Shown here: positions 1 to 10,143 of the stretch, in pieces
Position numbering within the stretch: position 1 is the stretch's first letter
Layout: the number at the start of each line of letters is the position of its first letter
DNA from: Dryas octopetala
Lineage: Eukaryota > Streptophyta > Magnoliopsida > Rosales > Rosaceae
Direction of reading: 5' to 3'
DNA length: 64,000 bases
NCBI GenBank assembly: GCA_963921425.1
Contig: OY992840.1
Location: forward strand, 19,446,621 to 19,510,620
Program-made: the position numbers and the translations under genes
Notes under the pieces: generated by a model
Seen by the model: only the letters and a program-made list of their open reading frames with translations
What the model was told of the DNA's origin: nothing
The model's database searches: none

Positions 1-398
1 GTCCATAAATTTAAGTCTTTAATGTCATTTTCTACCTCTCAATCAAAATTCTAAGATTTACAATAGTTGGAAGGTGATGTATATCTTGAGGTACATAGAT
101 TTTCCTCCAATGCACAATTTTCACAAGACAAAAGCAGATCTGACACTATACATCAGATGGTATTATCTTCCAATGCATACAAAGTATTTTCGAATTCCAA
201 CAATGATAGAAAGCAACAAAACATCAACAAACGATTACAGAAGTAAAAAAATCTGATTTCCCAATAAGGAGAAATGTATCACCAGCTACGCTGCTACAAC
301 ACAATCAAATATAAGATGTACAAACTAGTGTATAAACACAAAGCTCAAAATGCCCCAATTATAAAGGGATGACTGACTATGAGTTGGCGCACCTGATG
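1..398. other. no gene seen; likely 3' flank of the minus-strand gene
   Basis: AT-rich sequence without a convincing coding frame. The minus-strand gene that stops at 399 would place its 3' UTR here. Nothing else is recognisable. Confidence 0.5.
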
Positions 399-704
399 TC
401 AATCCCTGATGCCAAGTTCAACCTCCAGTTCATCATCATCTTCAAAGAGCTTAAGAAGACGGGCGTGCTGTTCTTCTCTCTTCTTCTTCTGCCATATTCT
501 GTATAGAAACAAAGAGAAGCCCAATACCGCAGCCACACCCAGCAATATAATGACCACCTTGAGCGCCACCGACCCACTTGAAGAAGAAGAAGCTTTTTGA
601 GTTGGTGGGTCGCTTGCCAAAGCTAAAACGAAGAGGAGGGAGATGGAGAAGAGGATAAATGGGAATTGTTGCAGAGATCCTTGGCGGCTTTGAAATCCAT
701 TCAT
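399..704 (-). CDS. small single-pass membrane protein, function unknown
   Basis: An uninterrupted 101-residue frame starting MNGFQSRQ. Residues about 15-31 are a hydrophobic segment ending near LALAS, which looks like a signal peptide. A Ser-rich stretch (SSSSSG) follows, then a second hydrophobic segment (about 47-68, VVIILLGVAAVLGFSLFLY). After that comes a basic stop-transfer cluster (QKKKREEQ) and an acidic C-terminus (FEDDDELEVE). This architecture suggests a type I membrane protein with a short charged cytoplasmic tail. I do not recognise the family and infer no function. The frame needs no intron. Codon use and domain order look genuine, and the overlapping frames on the other strand are low-complexity shadows. 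A CT-rich tract lies just upstream on the coding strand. Confidence 0.7.
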   Translation of the reverse strand: MNGFQSRQGSLQQFPFILFSISLLFVLALASDPPTQKASSSSSGSVALKVVIILLGVAAVLGFSLFLYRIWQKKKREEQHARLLKLFEDDDELEVELGIRD

Positions 705-1079
705 GTCTTAAAAATGGCTTCTTTCTCTCTCTCTTTCTCTCGGGTCGTGAAACCTAATAATGAAGTAAATAGCGGACAAAGTTTTCGATGTTGGATTTTC
801 AAATCTTCAAATCGATACCTTGGAAGTCTATGGACTATGGTGAATGGTAAAGTGTCTCCATTTGCTTGCTTTCTTCTTTTTTCTGCCTTTCTAACGAGTA
901 ACGACTCAACTCCAAACTAATGAATACTTCCAATTAAAAAAAAATTAAATAAATAACTGAAACATAAGCTTAAAAACAAAGAGGGATTTCCACACTTTTT
1001 TTTTTTTTTTTTCTTTTTGAACACCCCTTCTAAAAAAAATCATTAGGAAAAGACTTTATACCCCATTTATTTTTCTTTT
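705..1079. other. upstream region of the small membrane protein gene
   Basis: AT-rich DNA with TTTCTCTC runs around 718-740 and a 16-base T tract near 998. It probably holds the 5' UTR and promoter of the minus-strand gene at 399-704. No TATA element could be assigned confidently. Confidence 0.35.
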
Positions 1080-1637
1080 TGCACACCCCTCTTAAACAAA
1101 AGAAAAAAAAAAAAAACAAACACCCAACACACACATCTCATCCTGACCATGCTGAGCAACCCACCACCGTCGAAGCCCACCACTGCCGGCGACCACCCCA
1201 CCCCCTCTACACCCCTCTCTCCTCTCTCCTCTCTCCCCTTCTCTTTCTTTCTCTTCTTTCTCTTTCTCTGTTTGTCCAGCCCCTGCAATTTTTGTTGTTG
1301 GAAGATTTTGGCTGTTTGCGGGGCGAGAAGAGAGAGGGAAGGAGAGAAAGATGAGGGATTGGCTCGGGGGGAGGCGGCAGGGACAAAGGAGCCGGAGAGG
1401 AAGGGAGGGCTCAGGGGGAGGTGGTCGGGGTGGGGGGAAAAAGAAGAGAAAGGTGCAGGTGGGGGTGGGGGAAGAAGAAGAAGAGAAATGGTGTAGGTGT
1501 AGGTGTAGGTGGAAGAAGAAAATGGGGATGTGTGTGTACGGGGGATGGGGTGTGTGGATGAGGAAATGAGAAAGAGAGGAAATTAAAGAGGGGCAAGGTG
1601 GTCTTTTCTCTTGGGTTTTTGTTTTAAAGGGTGTGCA
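1080..1637. mobile_element. GA/CT-rich non-autonomous element with short terminal inverted repeats
   Basis: The stretch begins TGCACACCCCTCTTAAAC and ends with the near complement (GTTTTAAAGGGTGTGCA), giving terminal inverted repeats of roughly 17-22 bp. The interior is strongly strand-asymmetric: CT-rich in the left half, GA/GGGGA-rich in the right half, so it could fold back imperfectly. Long open frames cross it on both strands only because the sequence is purine/pyrimidine biased. No transposase is visible and no clear target duplication was found. A related end (about 21 bp with one mismatch) recurs near 41473. Confidence 0.45.
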
Positions 1638-1650
1638 TATAGCAGCACTC

Positions 1651-2838
1651 AAAACAAAAATCAAAATCCATATTCTGAAAATTAGGCTTGTAAAATAGGC
1701 GGCCCTAGGAAAGGAGGATTCAGGCCCTATCCAGTCCTGGGCTTTTTAGGATTAAGTTCAATGGGCCAGGTTGGGCCGATCCTATTCTAAATAGGCGGGC
1801 TCAAGTCTTGCCCAAGGGCCTAGAAATCCTATACATAGAAAATTTAACTGGAACTTCACTGCATGACCAAATATGTCATGCATGAAGATTATAAATTTAT
1901 AACTTTACAAGTGCGTTGTAAACCTTGCTTCTTCTTTTTTCCTTTTGAGATTTGGACAGATTTTTTATTTTTTAATTAACGAGATTTGTCAAATTTAAAA
2001 GATATAAAAAAACCTGTAAAGGAAGAAAAAAATATTGTTTGTGGTGTGTGAAATGAGTGATTGTGAAGATGTACAATATGAATAAAACAAGATGGTCTTA
2101 GTCAAACTAACTTGTCCAATAAGTAAAAAAGATAAAATGTTAACTATTAGCAATATAAAAATTCTTAACCTGTGAAGATTCTGTTTCCAAAGTTGAACAT
2201 TGACCAGTTCAGAATGCTGGGATCACAGCCCTCCAAATGTATGAGTCTCTTTTTCTCTTTTTTCTTCTATTAAAAGTTGAGAGGATGGAGTCAGTCTAAG
2301 TAGTGAAAAATTATGGGAAAATAGTTTCGATCCTCTCCAACATAGTAAAAAAATATAATTAAGCAACTGCATTTCAAAACTTGAGATATATCTTACAATT
2401 ATACTAATTCATAAATCCAAACAAAAATTATGAACATTTTATGCTGATTATTGTGTCAGGTATATAACCCACACGAAATTCTTGTATAGGAATCTATCAG
2501 CAGGTACCACTACATAAAATTTCAAGTGAGATATCTTACAGAACTCTTTGAAGATTTAAAACCCTTCCTTTAATTTGTTTCTTCCGGGCTCCGGTCCCAT
2601 GGTATAACATATAATATGTGACATCTTTTCTTTTTTTGGCAAATATAATATGTGACATCATGTTTGACAAGCATTAGTTTCAATTTTCCTTTGTTTATGT
2701 TGTCATGTTCTAACTAGTTGTGTGACACAAGCATTACATTACATCTGTACTTAATGGGGTTTAAGTAAACAAATTATACCTTCATCAACAAAAACAAGCA
2801 GATAAATTATTTATTGAAAGCAAATATTGGGGGAAATT
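1651..2838. other. intergenic, nothing recognised
   Basis: AT-rich DNA with no coding frame of note. A GC-richer patch at 1690-1830 with repeated GGGCC/GGCCC words resembles a decayed repeat fragment but could not be classified. Confidence 0.4.
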
Positions 2839-2910
2839 GGGAGTTTGGTCTAGTGGTATGATTCTCGCTTTGGGTGCGAGAGGTCACGAGTTCGATTCTC
2901 ACAACACCCC
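2839..2910 (+). tRNA. tRNA-Pro(UGG), probably a decayed copy
   Basis: A 72-nt cloverleaf beginning GGGAGTTTGGTCTAGTGG. The anticodon stem CTCGC/GCGAG encloses the loop TTTGGGT, so the anticodon is UGG (proline). The D-arm and A/B-box-like blocks match plant tRNA-Pro. The acceptor stem (GGGAGTT against AACACCC) has one A-A mismatch. The T stem (ACGAG against CTCAC) has two mismatches at its outer pairs. Functional plant tRNA-Pro copies normally keep these stems paired, so this copy is probably a pseudogene. A T run follows about 6 nt downstream and could act as a Pol III terminator. Confidence 0.75.
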
Positions 2911-3061
2911 TTTTTAAATATTTTTTACCAACAAATAACAGAACAATATGTGGTGATCATGTTAGGCAACCAATAAACTTCAAAAAATTCACTTGTTAGG
3001 AATAGACCAATCGTGTGTATGAAGCTCACAGTCTAGGTAAGACTGAATAAGTGAGTGGTTG

Positions 3062-3066
3062 GGTCC
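3062..3066. repeat. target-site duplication, left copy (GGTCC)
   Basis: The five bases immediately before the 5' LTR are GGTCC. The same five bases follow the 3' LTR at 15252-15256. A 5-bp duplication is the expected Ty3/gypsy integration footprint. Confidence 0.93.
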
Positions 3067-4120
3067 TGTTTGTGGGAAAATCCACATCAATCCGAACAGC
3101 CAATCACAGCTCGACACGTGGCTGGTCAACATCCACCTCGGAGTTTGACTCTCAGTGGTCAAAACTTTGACCCCCACGTCATCACCACTCGGCATCGCCT
3201 CTGCCAGCTCAGACCGGATCTCCACGCCGGCCCTCCATGTTCGGTCCGAGCCGAACCGATGATCTTCCGTGGGATCGAGTGTCCATCTTCCCACGATCAT
3301 CCCGGTCCGGCTCGGCTCGGCACGGGAGATGGCCTCTTTTCGGGTTCTGGCGTCGACCAGTTAGAGCTCGGAAAGACCCCCAGTCTATGGGACCGGCTCG
3401 GCCTGGAATCCCATGCCCGATCCGACCACACATGGACTTCGTGTCTTCACATGAAAACATGTGTTCGTATCGGCTCGGCTCGGCTCTCCGCCGCCATTCC
3501 CAGGAAGATCACGATGGGACGAACCGCCACACTTGAATGCACCTGACACAATCTTCTGATAGACAGAATATCAGGCTTGCATTCATGACTGCTGGACAGT
3601 TTGCCTGGACCTTCCAACCTTGCATTTAATGCAGCATTCAATGCTGAGGAAGCAAGCAGCTGAGCATGCAACTAGGTCTGACCAGGTGCGTGGGTCTCTG
3701 GCAACCATTCATTCACATGCAGGTAACTTATTCATTAAGTTTTCCTTTGCCTATATAAGGCACCACATATGCACAAAATGAAGCATCTAGCAATCTATCA
3801 ATACACACGCTAAACACTTTGCATTTCCATCCAAAAAAGAGCCTACCCAACTTGCTGAGAATAACCCAGAACATTTGCCTTGTTCTTCCCATTCTCCCAA
3901 GTTCTTCCTTTGTTCTTCCTCATCCACCATCAAACACCACCACTGATTTCATCATCGGAGTGTGTTTGGCTGGTACCACACCGGTCCATCTCCTTTGATC
4001 TTGTTTTTGTCTACAGGAAGATCTCAACCAGCATCCACTTCATCATCCAGCGAAGCACTTGATCAGCCAGATCAGCATATCTAAGTTGTTGCATCTACCT
4101 TACGAGAATTTGCATCAACA
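3067..4120 (+). repeat. 5' LTR
   Basis: Starts TGTTTGTGGGAAAA and ends CATCAACA, 1054 bp, identical in length to the copy at 14198-15251 and differing at two positions by eye. A TATA element (CTATATAAGG at 3751) would define U3/R. Confidence 0.95.
3751..3760 (+). promoter_or_regulatory. TATA box of the 5' LTR
   Basis: CTATATAAGG lies 370 bp before the end of the LTR. Transcription would be expected to start about 25-35 bp downstream and yield the genomic RNA. The identical copy in the 3' LTR is listed separately. Confidence 0.6.
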
Positions 4121-4123
4121 GAT

Positions 4124-4141
4124 TGGCGCCGTCTGTGGGAA
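4124..4141 (+). other. primer binding site
   Basis: Four bases after the LTR, the sequence reads TGGCGCCGTCTGTGGGAA. It begins TGG, as expected for pairing with a tRNA 3' CCA end. The donor tRNA was not assigned from memory. The sequence is not the initiator-Met site (TGGTATCAGAGC). Confidence 0.75.
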
Positions 4142-4203
4142 GCTGACTTCAGCCGTTGTGTTCATCACCGCAAACGCTAAGCTCTTCCTCCACGCAAGTC
4201 ATC

Positions 4204-7200
4204 ATGACTACCATATTTCGGGACACCAGTTCTTCTTCAGGAGCGTCTCAGAATGATGAACAACATCAGCCTGAGACACCTGAGAAAACGAGGGGAGCAC
4301 AACTCCCCAGGACGCCAAAGTCCAAAGGTTCCTCCAAAATCCGAGCCGCTCACAAACTCCTTAAGGAGAGTCAGCGACATCTGGCCGCTGAGAATGCACT
4401 CCTGAAGCAGAATAATGAGCTGCTCGCAAAACAGGCCGATCTGGCCGGGGAACTTGCACGCCACCGTGCTCAACTCGAGAATAGTGGGGGATCGGGCTTC
4501 CGATCACGCCGGACCCGAGCCGAGCAGGAGGTCCTTTCGCCGTCTCCTTCTCGGCAAAGCACTCCTGCCGAGCCGAACGACCAGACCGATCAGCAGGACT
4601 CGGATCACGTCTTCCCGGGCTTCGAGGACATGCCCCCGGCCGAACAGGCTGAATGCCTGAACGCCCACCGTCTTCTTCAGCAAAAACAGGCGGCTTTCGG
4701 GAAACGTGCCCCCAGGGATTCGGGCGGAGACCGTGCCGACCCGAATACAAATCGACGACCCCCGGCCCAATCAAGGTTGGGGGCCAACAGTCCTGCCGGT
4801 TCGGCCGAAACCAGGGGCCCGATTCGGAATAGACTCGGCCCTATCGCCAGTCAGGATCCTTCCCCATCAGGAACTTACTCGGGGAGGCGATCAGTGAGCG
4901 ACCGACTGGGGTCCACCATGATCATGTCGGATCGACAACCGGCAAGCGAGAGGCTCACTCGTCAGCCGGTGAGTGAGAGACTCGGCAACCAGGCCGAGTG
5001 CTCAGGGGAAAATGCGGCCGAGCCGACCCCGCCCAATGTGGAAAATCTTGTTCGGACTTTGGTCCAGGACCAGATCCGAAGCGTCCACGATCGGCTCGGA
5101 CATGTCGAGGTCTCCAGGGGGTATACCGGTAGAGCCGACCACGGGGAGGAACTTCCCCTCCCGTACACCAGCAGAATCATGGATGCTGAGGTCTCCCGCG
5201 ACACCAAGCCCCCCAAGATGGATCAGTATGACGGGACCAAGGATCCCTACGACCATCTTGACAGCTTCAGATACGCCATGGAGGCCCGCCAGGCATCTGA
5301 AGCCACGAAGTGCAGAATCTTCCCTTCGACCTTGAAGGGCTCGGCTCGGGGTTGGTTCCGAACCCTCCAACCGAACTCCATCGACTCCTTCTCCGACCTC
5401 CGGAGGGCCTTCCTGGCGAGATATCGGGTTGTATCCGAACGACTCTACAACTTGAACGATATGTCGCTCATCAAGCAGCAGGAGGGGGAGAGCCTCAAGG
5501 CCTATCTGATCCGCTTCAACATCGAATATACGAAGTGCGACGATTGCGACGATAGGTCAGCTAAGAATGCCCTCATGCAAGGCCTGCACGCCGGGGGACT
5601 CCGCTCCCACTTGATGAGGAATCCTCCCTCCACTTACGATGAGCTTTCTGCCGAAGCCACTAAGTGGGCGCGGGCTGAGGAGTGGGATGCTCAGGTGGAG
5701 GCCCTGAATCCCAGGCCGACCTCGGCCAAGAGGAAGGAGGGAGAGGTTGCAACTCCCAAACCCCAGGTCCAATCCAAGAAGACCAGGACCGAGGAGCCAC
5801 GCCAACTTCTGGGCAAGGGACCCAAGTTTGTCCAGTACACGGAGTACACTCCCCTCAACGCCGGTCTGGAGACAATCTACTCCAAGGTCAAGGACCAACT
5901 CCCAGTCGCAAGGGAGATCAAGGGACCACCCCCAGACAAAATCAAGGAGGGCGTCTTCTGCAAATATCATTCCAATCACGGCCACGTCACGGGTGATTGC
6001 TACGCCCTCCGCGACGGGATTGAGACTCTTGCCCGGGCGGGTAAGATCAATCAATTCCTGGCCGGTGGGCCTAGGGTACCCAAGGCCGCGCCGAAGAAGC
6101 CCACCAACACCATCGAGGTCCAGGATGCTGCCATCGGATCGATCGGGGGGGGACCAACCTTCGTGGGGAACTCGAACCGATCCCAGAAGGAGTATGTCAG
6201 ACAGGCGGCTCAAGCACACGAGTCCCTGTCGATCCAGGCGGGTCAACCCAGCACTTCCAAAAGACAGCGGAAGGACTGGGCACCGGTCACCTTTGAGCCA
6301 AACGAGGCAAACGAGATCATCTTCCCCCACTATGATCCGGTCGTCATAGTGGCTGAGGTCGCCGGGACAACCATCGCGCGCTCCTTCGTCGACGGAGGGA
6401 GCTCAGTCAACATCCTCTACCACTCTGCGTTCGCGCAGATGGGCATCGGCGAGGATAAGCTGGAGACCGATACACCTGCCTTGGTCGGGTTCGGGGGAGA
6501 AGTGGTTCAGCCCCTCGGACACATCTACCTTCCCCTTTCGCTCGGGAAGGGGCCGATCAAGAAGACCTGCATGACGTACTTCATTGTCGTCAAGCGGCCG
6601 TCAGCCTACAACATCATTCTGGGCAGACCGGCTCTGGTCGACCTTGACTGCATCGTCCATTACGCCAACCTCCTCATCAAATGTCCGGTGGGCGACGACT
6701 GCATCGTCATTCAGGGGGACCAGTGCTCGGCTCGGTCATGCTACGCCGCTTCGATCAAGCAGAAGGGTCAGCTGCCGGACTCACAGGAACTCGACTCCAT
6801 CGCTGATTCGGGCAGGTGGCCGAGGGCGGAGACGTTCGATTTCACTCCCGAGCCGAACCCAGAATCTCGGCCCCTTCCCGCCGAGGCCTGGGAAGAAATG
6901 CCGATCTCGGCCGAGACACCGGATCGGCTCGTCCGAGTGGGGACTCAGATCAGCCCCGAGCAGCGCTCCGCCATAATTGACTTCCTCCGTACCAACGCGG
7001 AAGTGTTCGCCTGGTCTTACGATGACATGCCAGGCATATCGTCTGACGTGATCACCCACAGGCTGAACACTGACCCGGGATGCAAACCGGTCCGTCAGAA
7101 GAGGAGGTCATACGATCCGGTCCGATACGCCGCCATGGCTGAAGAGGTAACCAAGTTGCAAAACAACGGGTTCATCCGGGAGGTCAACTACCCCGACTGG

Positions 7201-10143
7201 CTCGCCAACGTGGTCATGGTGAAAAAGAACAACGGGAAGTGGAGGATGTGCGTGGACTTCACCGATCTGAACAGGGCTTGTCCCAAGGATAGTTTTCCCT
7301 TGCCCAGAATAGATCAGCTCGTCGATGCAACAGCAGGACATCAGCTCCTCAGTTTCATGGACGCCTACTCTGGATACAACCAGATCCTGATGCACAAGTC
7401 CGACCAGGAAGGCACATCTTTCATAACGGATCGCGGCATGTACTGTTACAAGGTCATGCCCTTCGGCCTCAAGAACGCCGGAGCCACCTATCAAAGGCTG
7501 GTCAACCACATGTTCAGATCTTCCATCGGCAAATCCGTAGAGGTTTACGTGGATGACATGCTGGTCAAAAGCATCAAGGCGGACGATCACGTCAGGGACC
7601 TCTCAGACATGTTCGGAGTCCTGAAGGAATATCAGATGCGTCTGAACCCAGCCAAATGTGTCTTTGGGGTTCGGTCAGGAAAGTTCCTGGGCTACCTGGT
7701 CAGCCAACGGGGGATTGAAGCCAATCCGGAGAAGATCCAGGCTTTGATCAACATGAAGTCCCCAAGGACACGCAAGGAAATCCAGAGTCTGACTGGAAGA
7801 GTTGCCGCCCTGAACCGGTTCATCTCAAAATCTACTGACCGGTGCCTCCCTTTCTTCAAAGCCTTAAGGGGAGCAGGGAAGAGCATAGAATGGACCCCCC
7901 AATGTGAGCAGGCCTTTCAAGATCTGAAAAGGCACATGGGGGAACCTCCCATATTATCCAAACCGGAGGAAGGTGAAGAACTTTTCCTCTACCTTTCTGT
8001 TTCAGACTCAGCTCTCAGCTCGGTTTTGGTGAGAGAGGTCGGCGGTGTACAACACCCCGTCTTCTACACGAGCCGAGCCCTCGCCGATGCAGAGACCAGG
8101 TATCCAAAATTCGAGAAGATGGCTCTCGCCCTGGTCAGCTCGGCTCGGAAGCTGAGACCCTACTTCCAGGCTCATTCAATCGTTGTCTTGACGGATCAGC
8201 CGCTCAGACAAATCTTAGCAAAACCCGAGACTTCGGGTCGGCTCATCAAATGGTCAATCGAGCTCGGCGAGTTTGACATCATCTACCGTCCCAGGACGGC
8301 CATCAAAGGTCAAGCCATGTCCGACTTCATCTGTGAGTCGACCACCTCGACGGAGGATCCGCCGCGCACCGACGCTATGCCATCGGCGTCCGATCCAAAC
8401 ACAATCGGCGAACACGGCCAGGTAGATCTCCTCACCTGGACCCTCTATGTGGACGGATCTTCCAACGCCATGGGAAGCGGAGCCGGGCTTGTTCTGATCT
8501 CCCCGGAACAAGTTGTGATGGAGTATGCTCTTCGCTTCAGATTTCAAGCGTCAAACAACGAAGCAGAGTATGAGGCACTCATCGCCGGGCTCAGATTGGC
8601 AAAGGAGCTCGGCGCGACCAAACTAAACATCTTCAGCGACTCCCAGCTAATCGTCAATCAGATTTTGGGAGAGTATGAGACTCGGGAGCCCAGCATGACT
8701 GCCTATCTCGAGAAGACCCTTTTGCTGCTCGGAGACTTCCGCGAATACAAAATATCACAAATCCCGAGGGCAGAAAACTGCAGGGCCGACGCCTTGGCAC
8801 GCCTGGCTTCGGCCACAGACACCGGATCCGCCAGGCATGTTCCAGTCGAAATTCTGGACAGACCTAGCACCGCCGAAACCGAGGCCGCAGTTATGCAAAC
8901 CGAGGCCGAGCCGAACTGGATGACTTCAATCATCACCTACTTGGTCTCCGGGGTTCTCCCCCCGGAGAGGGACAAAGCACGTCTCATCAAAACCAGGTCG
9001 GCTCGGTTCAGCATGATCAACGGTCAGCTTTACAAAAGGAGTTTCTCCCTGCCCTACTTGCGGTGCGTCACCCCCCAAGAAGGTCAGGACGTGCTGAGAG
9101 AAATCCACGAGGGGATATGCGGAAACCACTCTGGAGGAAGAGCCCTCGCCTACAAGACGATCAGACAGGGTTACTTCTGGCCGACGCTGAACAAGGACGC
9201 ACACCATCTGTCTCGCGCTTGCATCAAATGCCAGCAATTTGCCGTGGTTCCCCATCAACCTCCCCAATTGCTGACCTCCATATCCTGTCCCTGGCCGTTC
9301 GCGCAGTGGGGACTCGATCTGATCGGCCCAATGCCGAAGGCGAAGGGGCAAGTCACCATGGCGGTGGTAGCGGTCGACTACTTCACCAAATGGGCCGAGG
9401 CCGAGCCCCTAGCCACAACTACGGCCGAACGGATGGAGACCTTCGTCTGGAAGAACATCATTTGCCGGTTCGGCATGCCGCACACCATCATTGCGGACAA
9501 TGGCAAGCAGTTCGACTGCAAGAAGTTCAGGAGTTTTTGTTCACGTCTGAACATCAACTTGCGCTTCACCGCGCCTTACCATCCGCAGTCGAACGGACAG
9601 GTCGAAGCCATCAACAAAATCATCAAGAAAACCCTCAAGACTAAGCTTGATAATGCTAAGGGGAATTGGCCTGAACTCTTGCCAGAGGTGCTTTGGTCTT
9701 ATCGAACTTCCTATCGCAACTCGACGAAGGAAACACCCTATGCATTGGCGTTCGGAACTGACGCCGTCGTCCCGGTCGAAATGGGGACTCCTTCATTCCG
9801 AACCGGCACGTACAATCCCGAGACCAATGATGCCGGACTTCGGCTCGGCCTGGACATAATCGAGGAGAGGCGAACCGACGCCAATCTCTGCCGAGCCGCT
9901 TATCAACAGAGGGTGGCCAAATACTACAATCAAAGGGTCAGACCCAGAAGCTTCGGATTGGGCAGCCTCGTCATGAAAAAGAATCCCCTTGCCGTCAAGG
10001 AGAGCTCATTTGATCCGAACTGGACCGGACCATATAGAATCACGGGCATAGTCAAGCCCGGCACTTACAACTTGGCCACTCTGGCTGGGAAGCCTCTCAA
10101 GCATAGCTGGAACGCTGAACACTTGAAGACTTATTACCAGTAA
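4204..10143 (+). CDS. gag-pol polyprotein of the Tat-type Ty3/gypsy element
   Basis: One intact frame of 1979 residues. The in-frame ATG at 4204 is chosen because the frame upstream to 4156 has no ATG. Approximate order: a basic, Gln/Ser-rich N-terminus with a short coiled-coil-like segment; a gag domain (335-440, with ARGWFRTL); a CCHC-like knuckle in unusual C-x3-H-x2-H-x5-C form (585-600, FCKYHSNHGH); an aspartic protease with VDGGSS (near 730); reverse transcriptase (about 990-1180, with MPFGLKNAGATYQ and YVDDM near 1115). Next come the RT-linked RNase H (about 1255-1370), a second RNase H-like domain (from about 1413, LYVDGSSNAMGSG), an integrase zinc finger (H-H-C-C, ending CIKCQQ) and an integrase core with D near 1703, D near 1765 (DNGKQFD) and E near 1801 (QVEAINK). 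No stop or frameshift is visible, so the element may be autonomous. There is no separate gag stop or frameshift; cleavage by its own protease is expected. Confidence 0.95.
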   Translation: MTTIFRDTSSSSGASQNDEQHQPETPEKTRGAQLPRTPKSKGSSKIRAAHKLLKESQRHLAAENALLKQNNELLAKQADLAGELARHRAQLENSGGSGFRSRRTRAEQEVLSPSPSRQSTPAEPNDQTDQQDSDHVFPGFEDMPPAEQAECLNAHRLLQQKQAAFGKRAPRDSGGDRADPNTNRRPPAQSRLGANSPAGSAETRGPIRNRLGPIASQDPSPSGTYSGRRSVSDRLGSTMIMSDRQPASERLTRQPVSERLGNQAECSGENAAEPTPPNVENLVRTLVQDQIRSVHDRLGHVEVSRGYTGRADHGEELPLPYTSRIMDAEVSRDTKPPKMDQYDGTKDPYDHLDSFRYAMEARQASEATKCRIFPSTLKGSARGWFRTLQPNSIDSFSDLRRAFLARYRVVSERLYNLNDMSLIKQQEGESLKAYLIRFNIEYTKCDDCDDRSAKNALMQGLHAGGLRSHLMRNPPSTYDELSAEATKWARAEEWDAQVEALNPRPTSAKRKEGEVATPKPQVQSKKTRTEEPRQLLGKGPKFVQYTEYTPLNAGLETIYSKVKDQLPVAREIKGPPPDKIKEGVFCKYHSNHGHVTGDCYALRDGIETLARAGKINQFLAGGPRVPKAAPKKPTNTIEVQDAAIGSIGGGPTFVGNSNRSQKEYVRQAAQAHESLSIQAGQPSTSKRQRKDWAPVTFEPNEANEIIFPHYDPVVIVAEVAGTTIARSFVDGGSSVNILYHSAFAQMGIGEDKLETDTPALVGFGGEVVQPLGHIYLPLSLGKGPIKKTCMTYFIVVKRPSAYNIILGRPALVDLDCIVHYANLLIKCPVGDDCIVIQGDQCSARSCYAASIKQKGQLPDSQELDSIADSGRWPRAETFDFTPEPNPESRPLPAEAWEEMPISAETPDRLVRVGTQISPEQRSAIIDFLRTNAEVFAWSYDDMPGISSDVITHRLNTDPGCKPVRQKRRSYDPVRYAAMAEEVTKLQNNGFIREVNYPDWLANVVMVKKNNGKWRMCVDFTDLNRACPKDSFPLPRIDQLVDATAGHQLLSFMDAYSGYNQILMHKSDQEGTSFITDRGMYCYKVMPFGLKNAGATYQRLVNHMFRSSIGKSVEVYVDDMLVKSIKADDHVRDLSDMFGVLKEYQMRLNPAKCVFGVRSGKFLGYLVSQRGIEANPEKIQALINMKSPRTRKEIQSLTGRVAALNRFISKSTDRCLPFFKALRGAGKSIEWTPQCEQAFQDLKRHMGEPPILSKPEEGEELFLYLSVSDSALSSVLVREVGGVQHPVFYTSRALADAETRYPKFEKMALALVSSARKLRPYFQAHSIVVLTDQPLRQILAKPETSGRLIKWSIELGEFDIIYRPRTAIKGQAMSDFICESTTSTEDPPRTDAMPSASDPNTIGEHGQVDLLTWTLYVDGSSNAMGSGAGLVLISPEQVVMEYALRFRFQASNNEAEYEALIAGLRLAKELGATKLNIFSDSQLIVNQILGEYETREPSMTAYLEKTLLLLGDFREYKISQIPRAENCRADALARLASATDTGSARHVPVEILDRPSTAETEAAVMQTEAEPNWMTSIITYLVSGVLPPERDKARLIKTRSARFSMINGQLYKRSFSLPYLRCVTPQEGQDVLREIHEGICGNHSGGRALAYKTIRQGYFWPTLNKDAHHLSRACIKCQQFAVVPHQPPQLLTSISCPWPFAQWGLDLIGPMPKAKGQVTMAVVAVDYFTKWAEAEPLATTTAERMETFVWKNIICRFGMPHTIIADNGKQFDCKKFRSFCSRLNINLRFTAPYHPQSNGQVEAINKIIKKTLKTKLDNAKGNWPELLPEVLWSYRTSYRNSTKETPYALAFGTDAVVPVEMGTPSFRTGTYNPETNDAGLRLGLDIIEERRTDANLCRAAYQQRVAKYYNQRVRPRSFGLGSLVMKKNPLAVKESSFDPNWTGPYRITGIVKPGTYNLATLAGKPLKHSWNAEHLKTYYQ

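Noticed and set aside
1092..1664. Long open frames on both strands in the GA/CT-rich element
   Set aside because: Composition is almost purely Pro/Ser/Phe/Leu or Glu/Gly/Arg from purine-pyrimidine bias; no domain, no stop-codon selection.
3055..3671. Several 70-160 residue frames inside the LTRs
   Set aside because: Shadows of GC-rich non-coding LTR sequence, present identically in both LTRs and without domains.
4124..4141. Assigning the primer tRNA for reverse transcription
   Set aside because: The complement resembles a tRNA T-arm and acceptor end, but I could not name the isoacceptor reliably.
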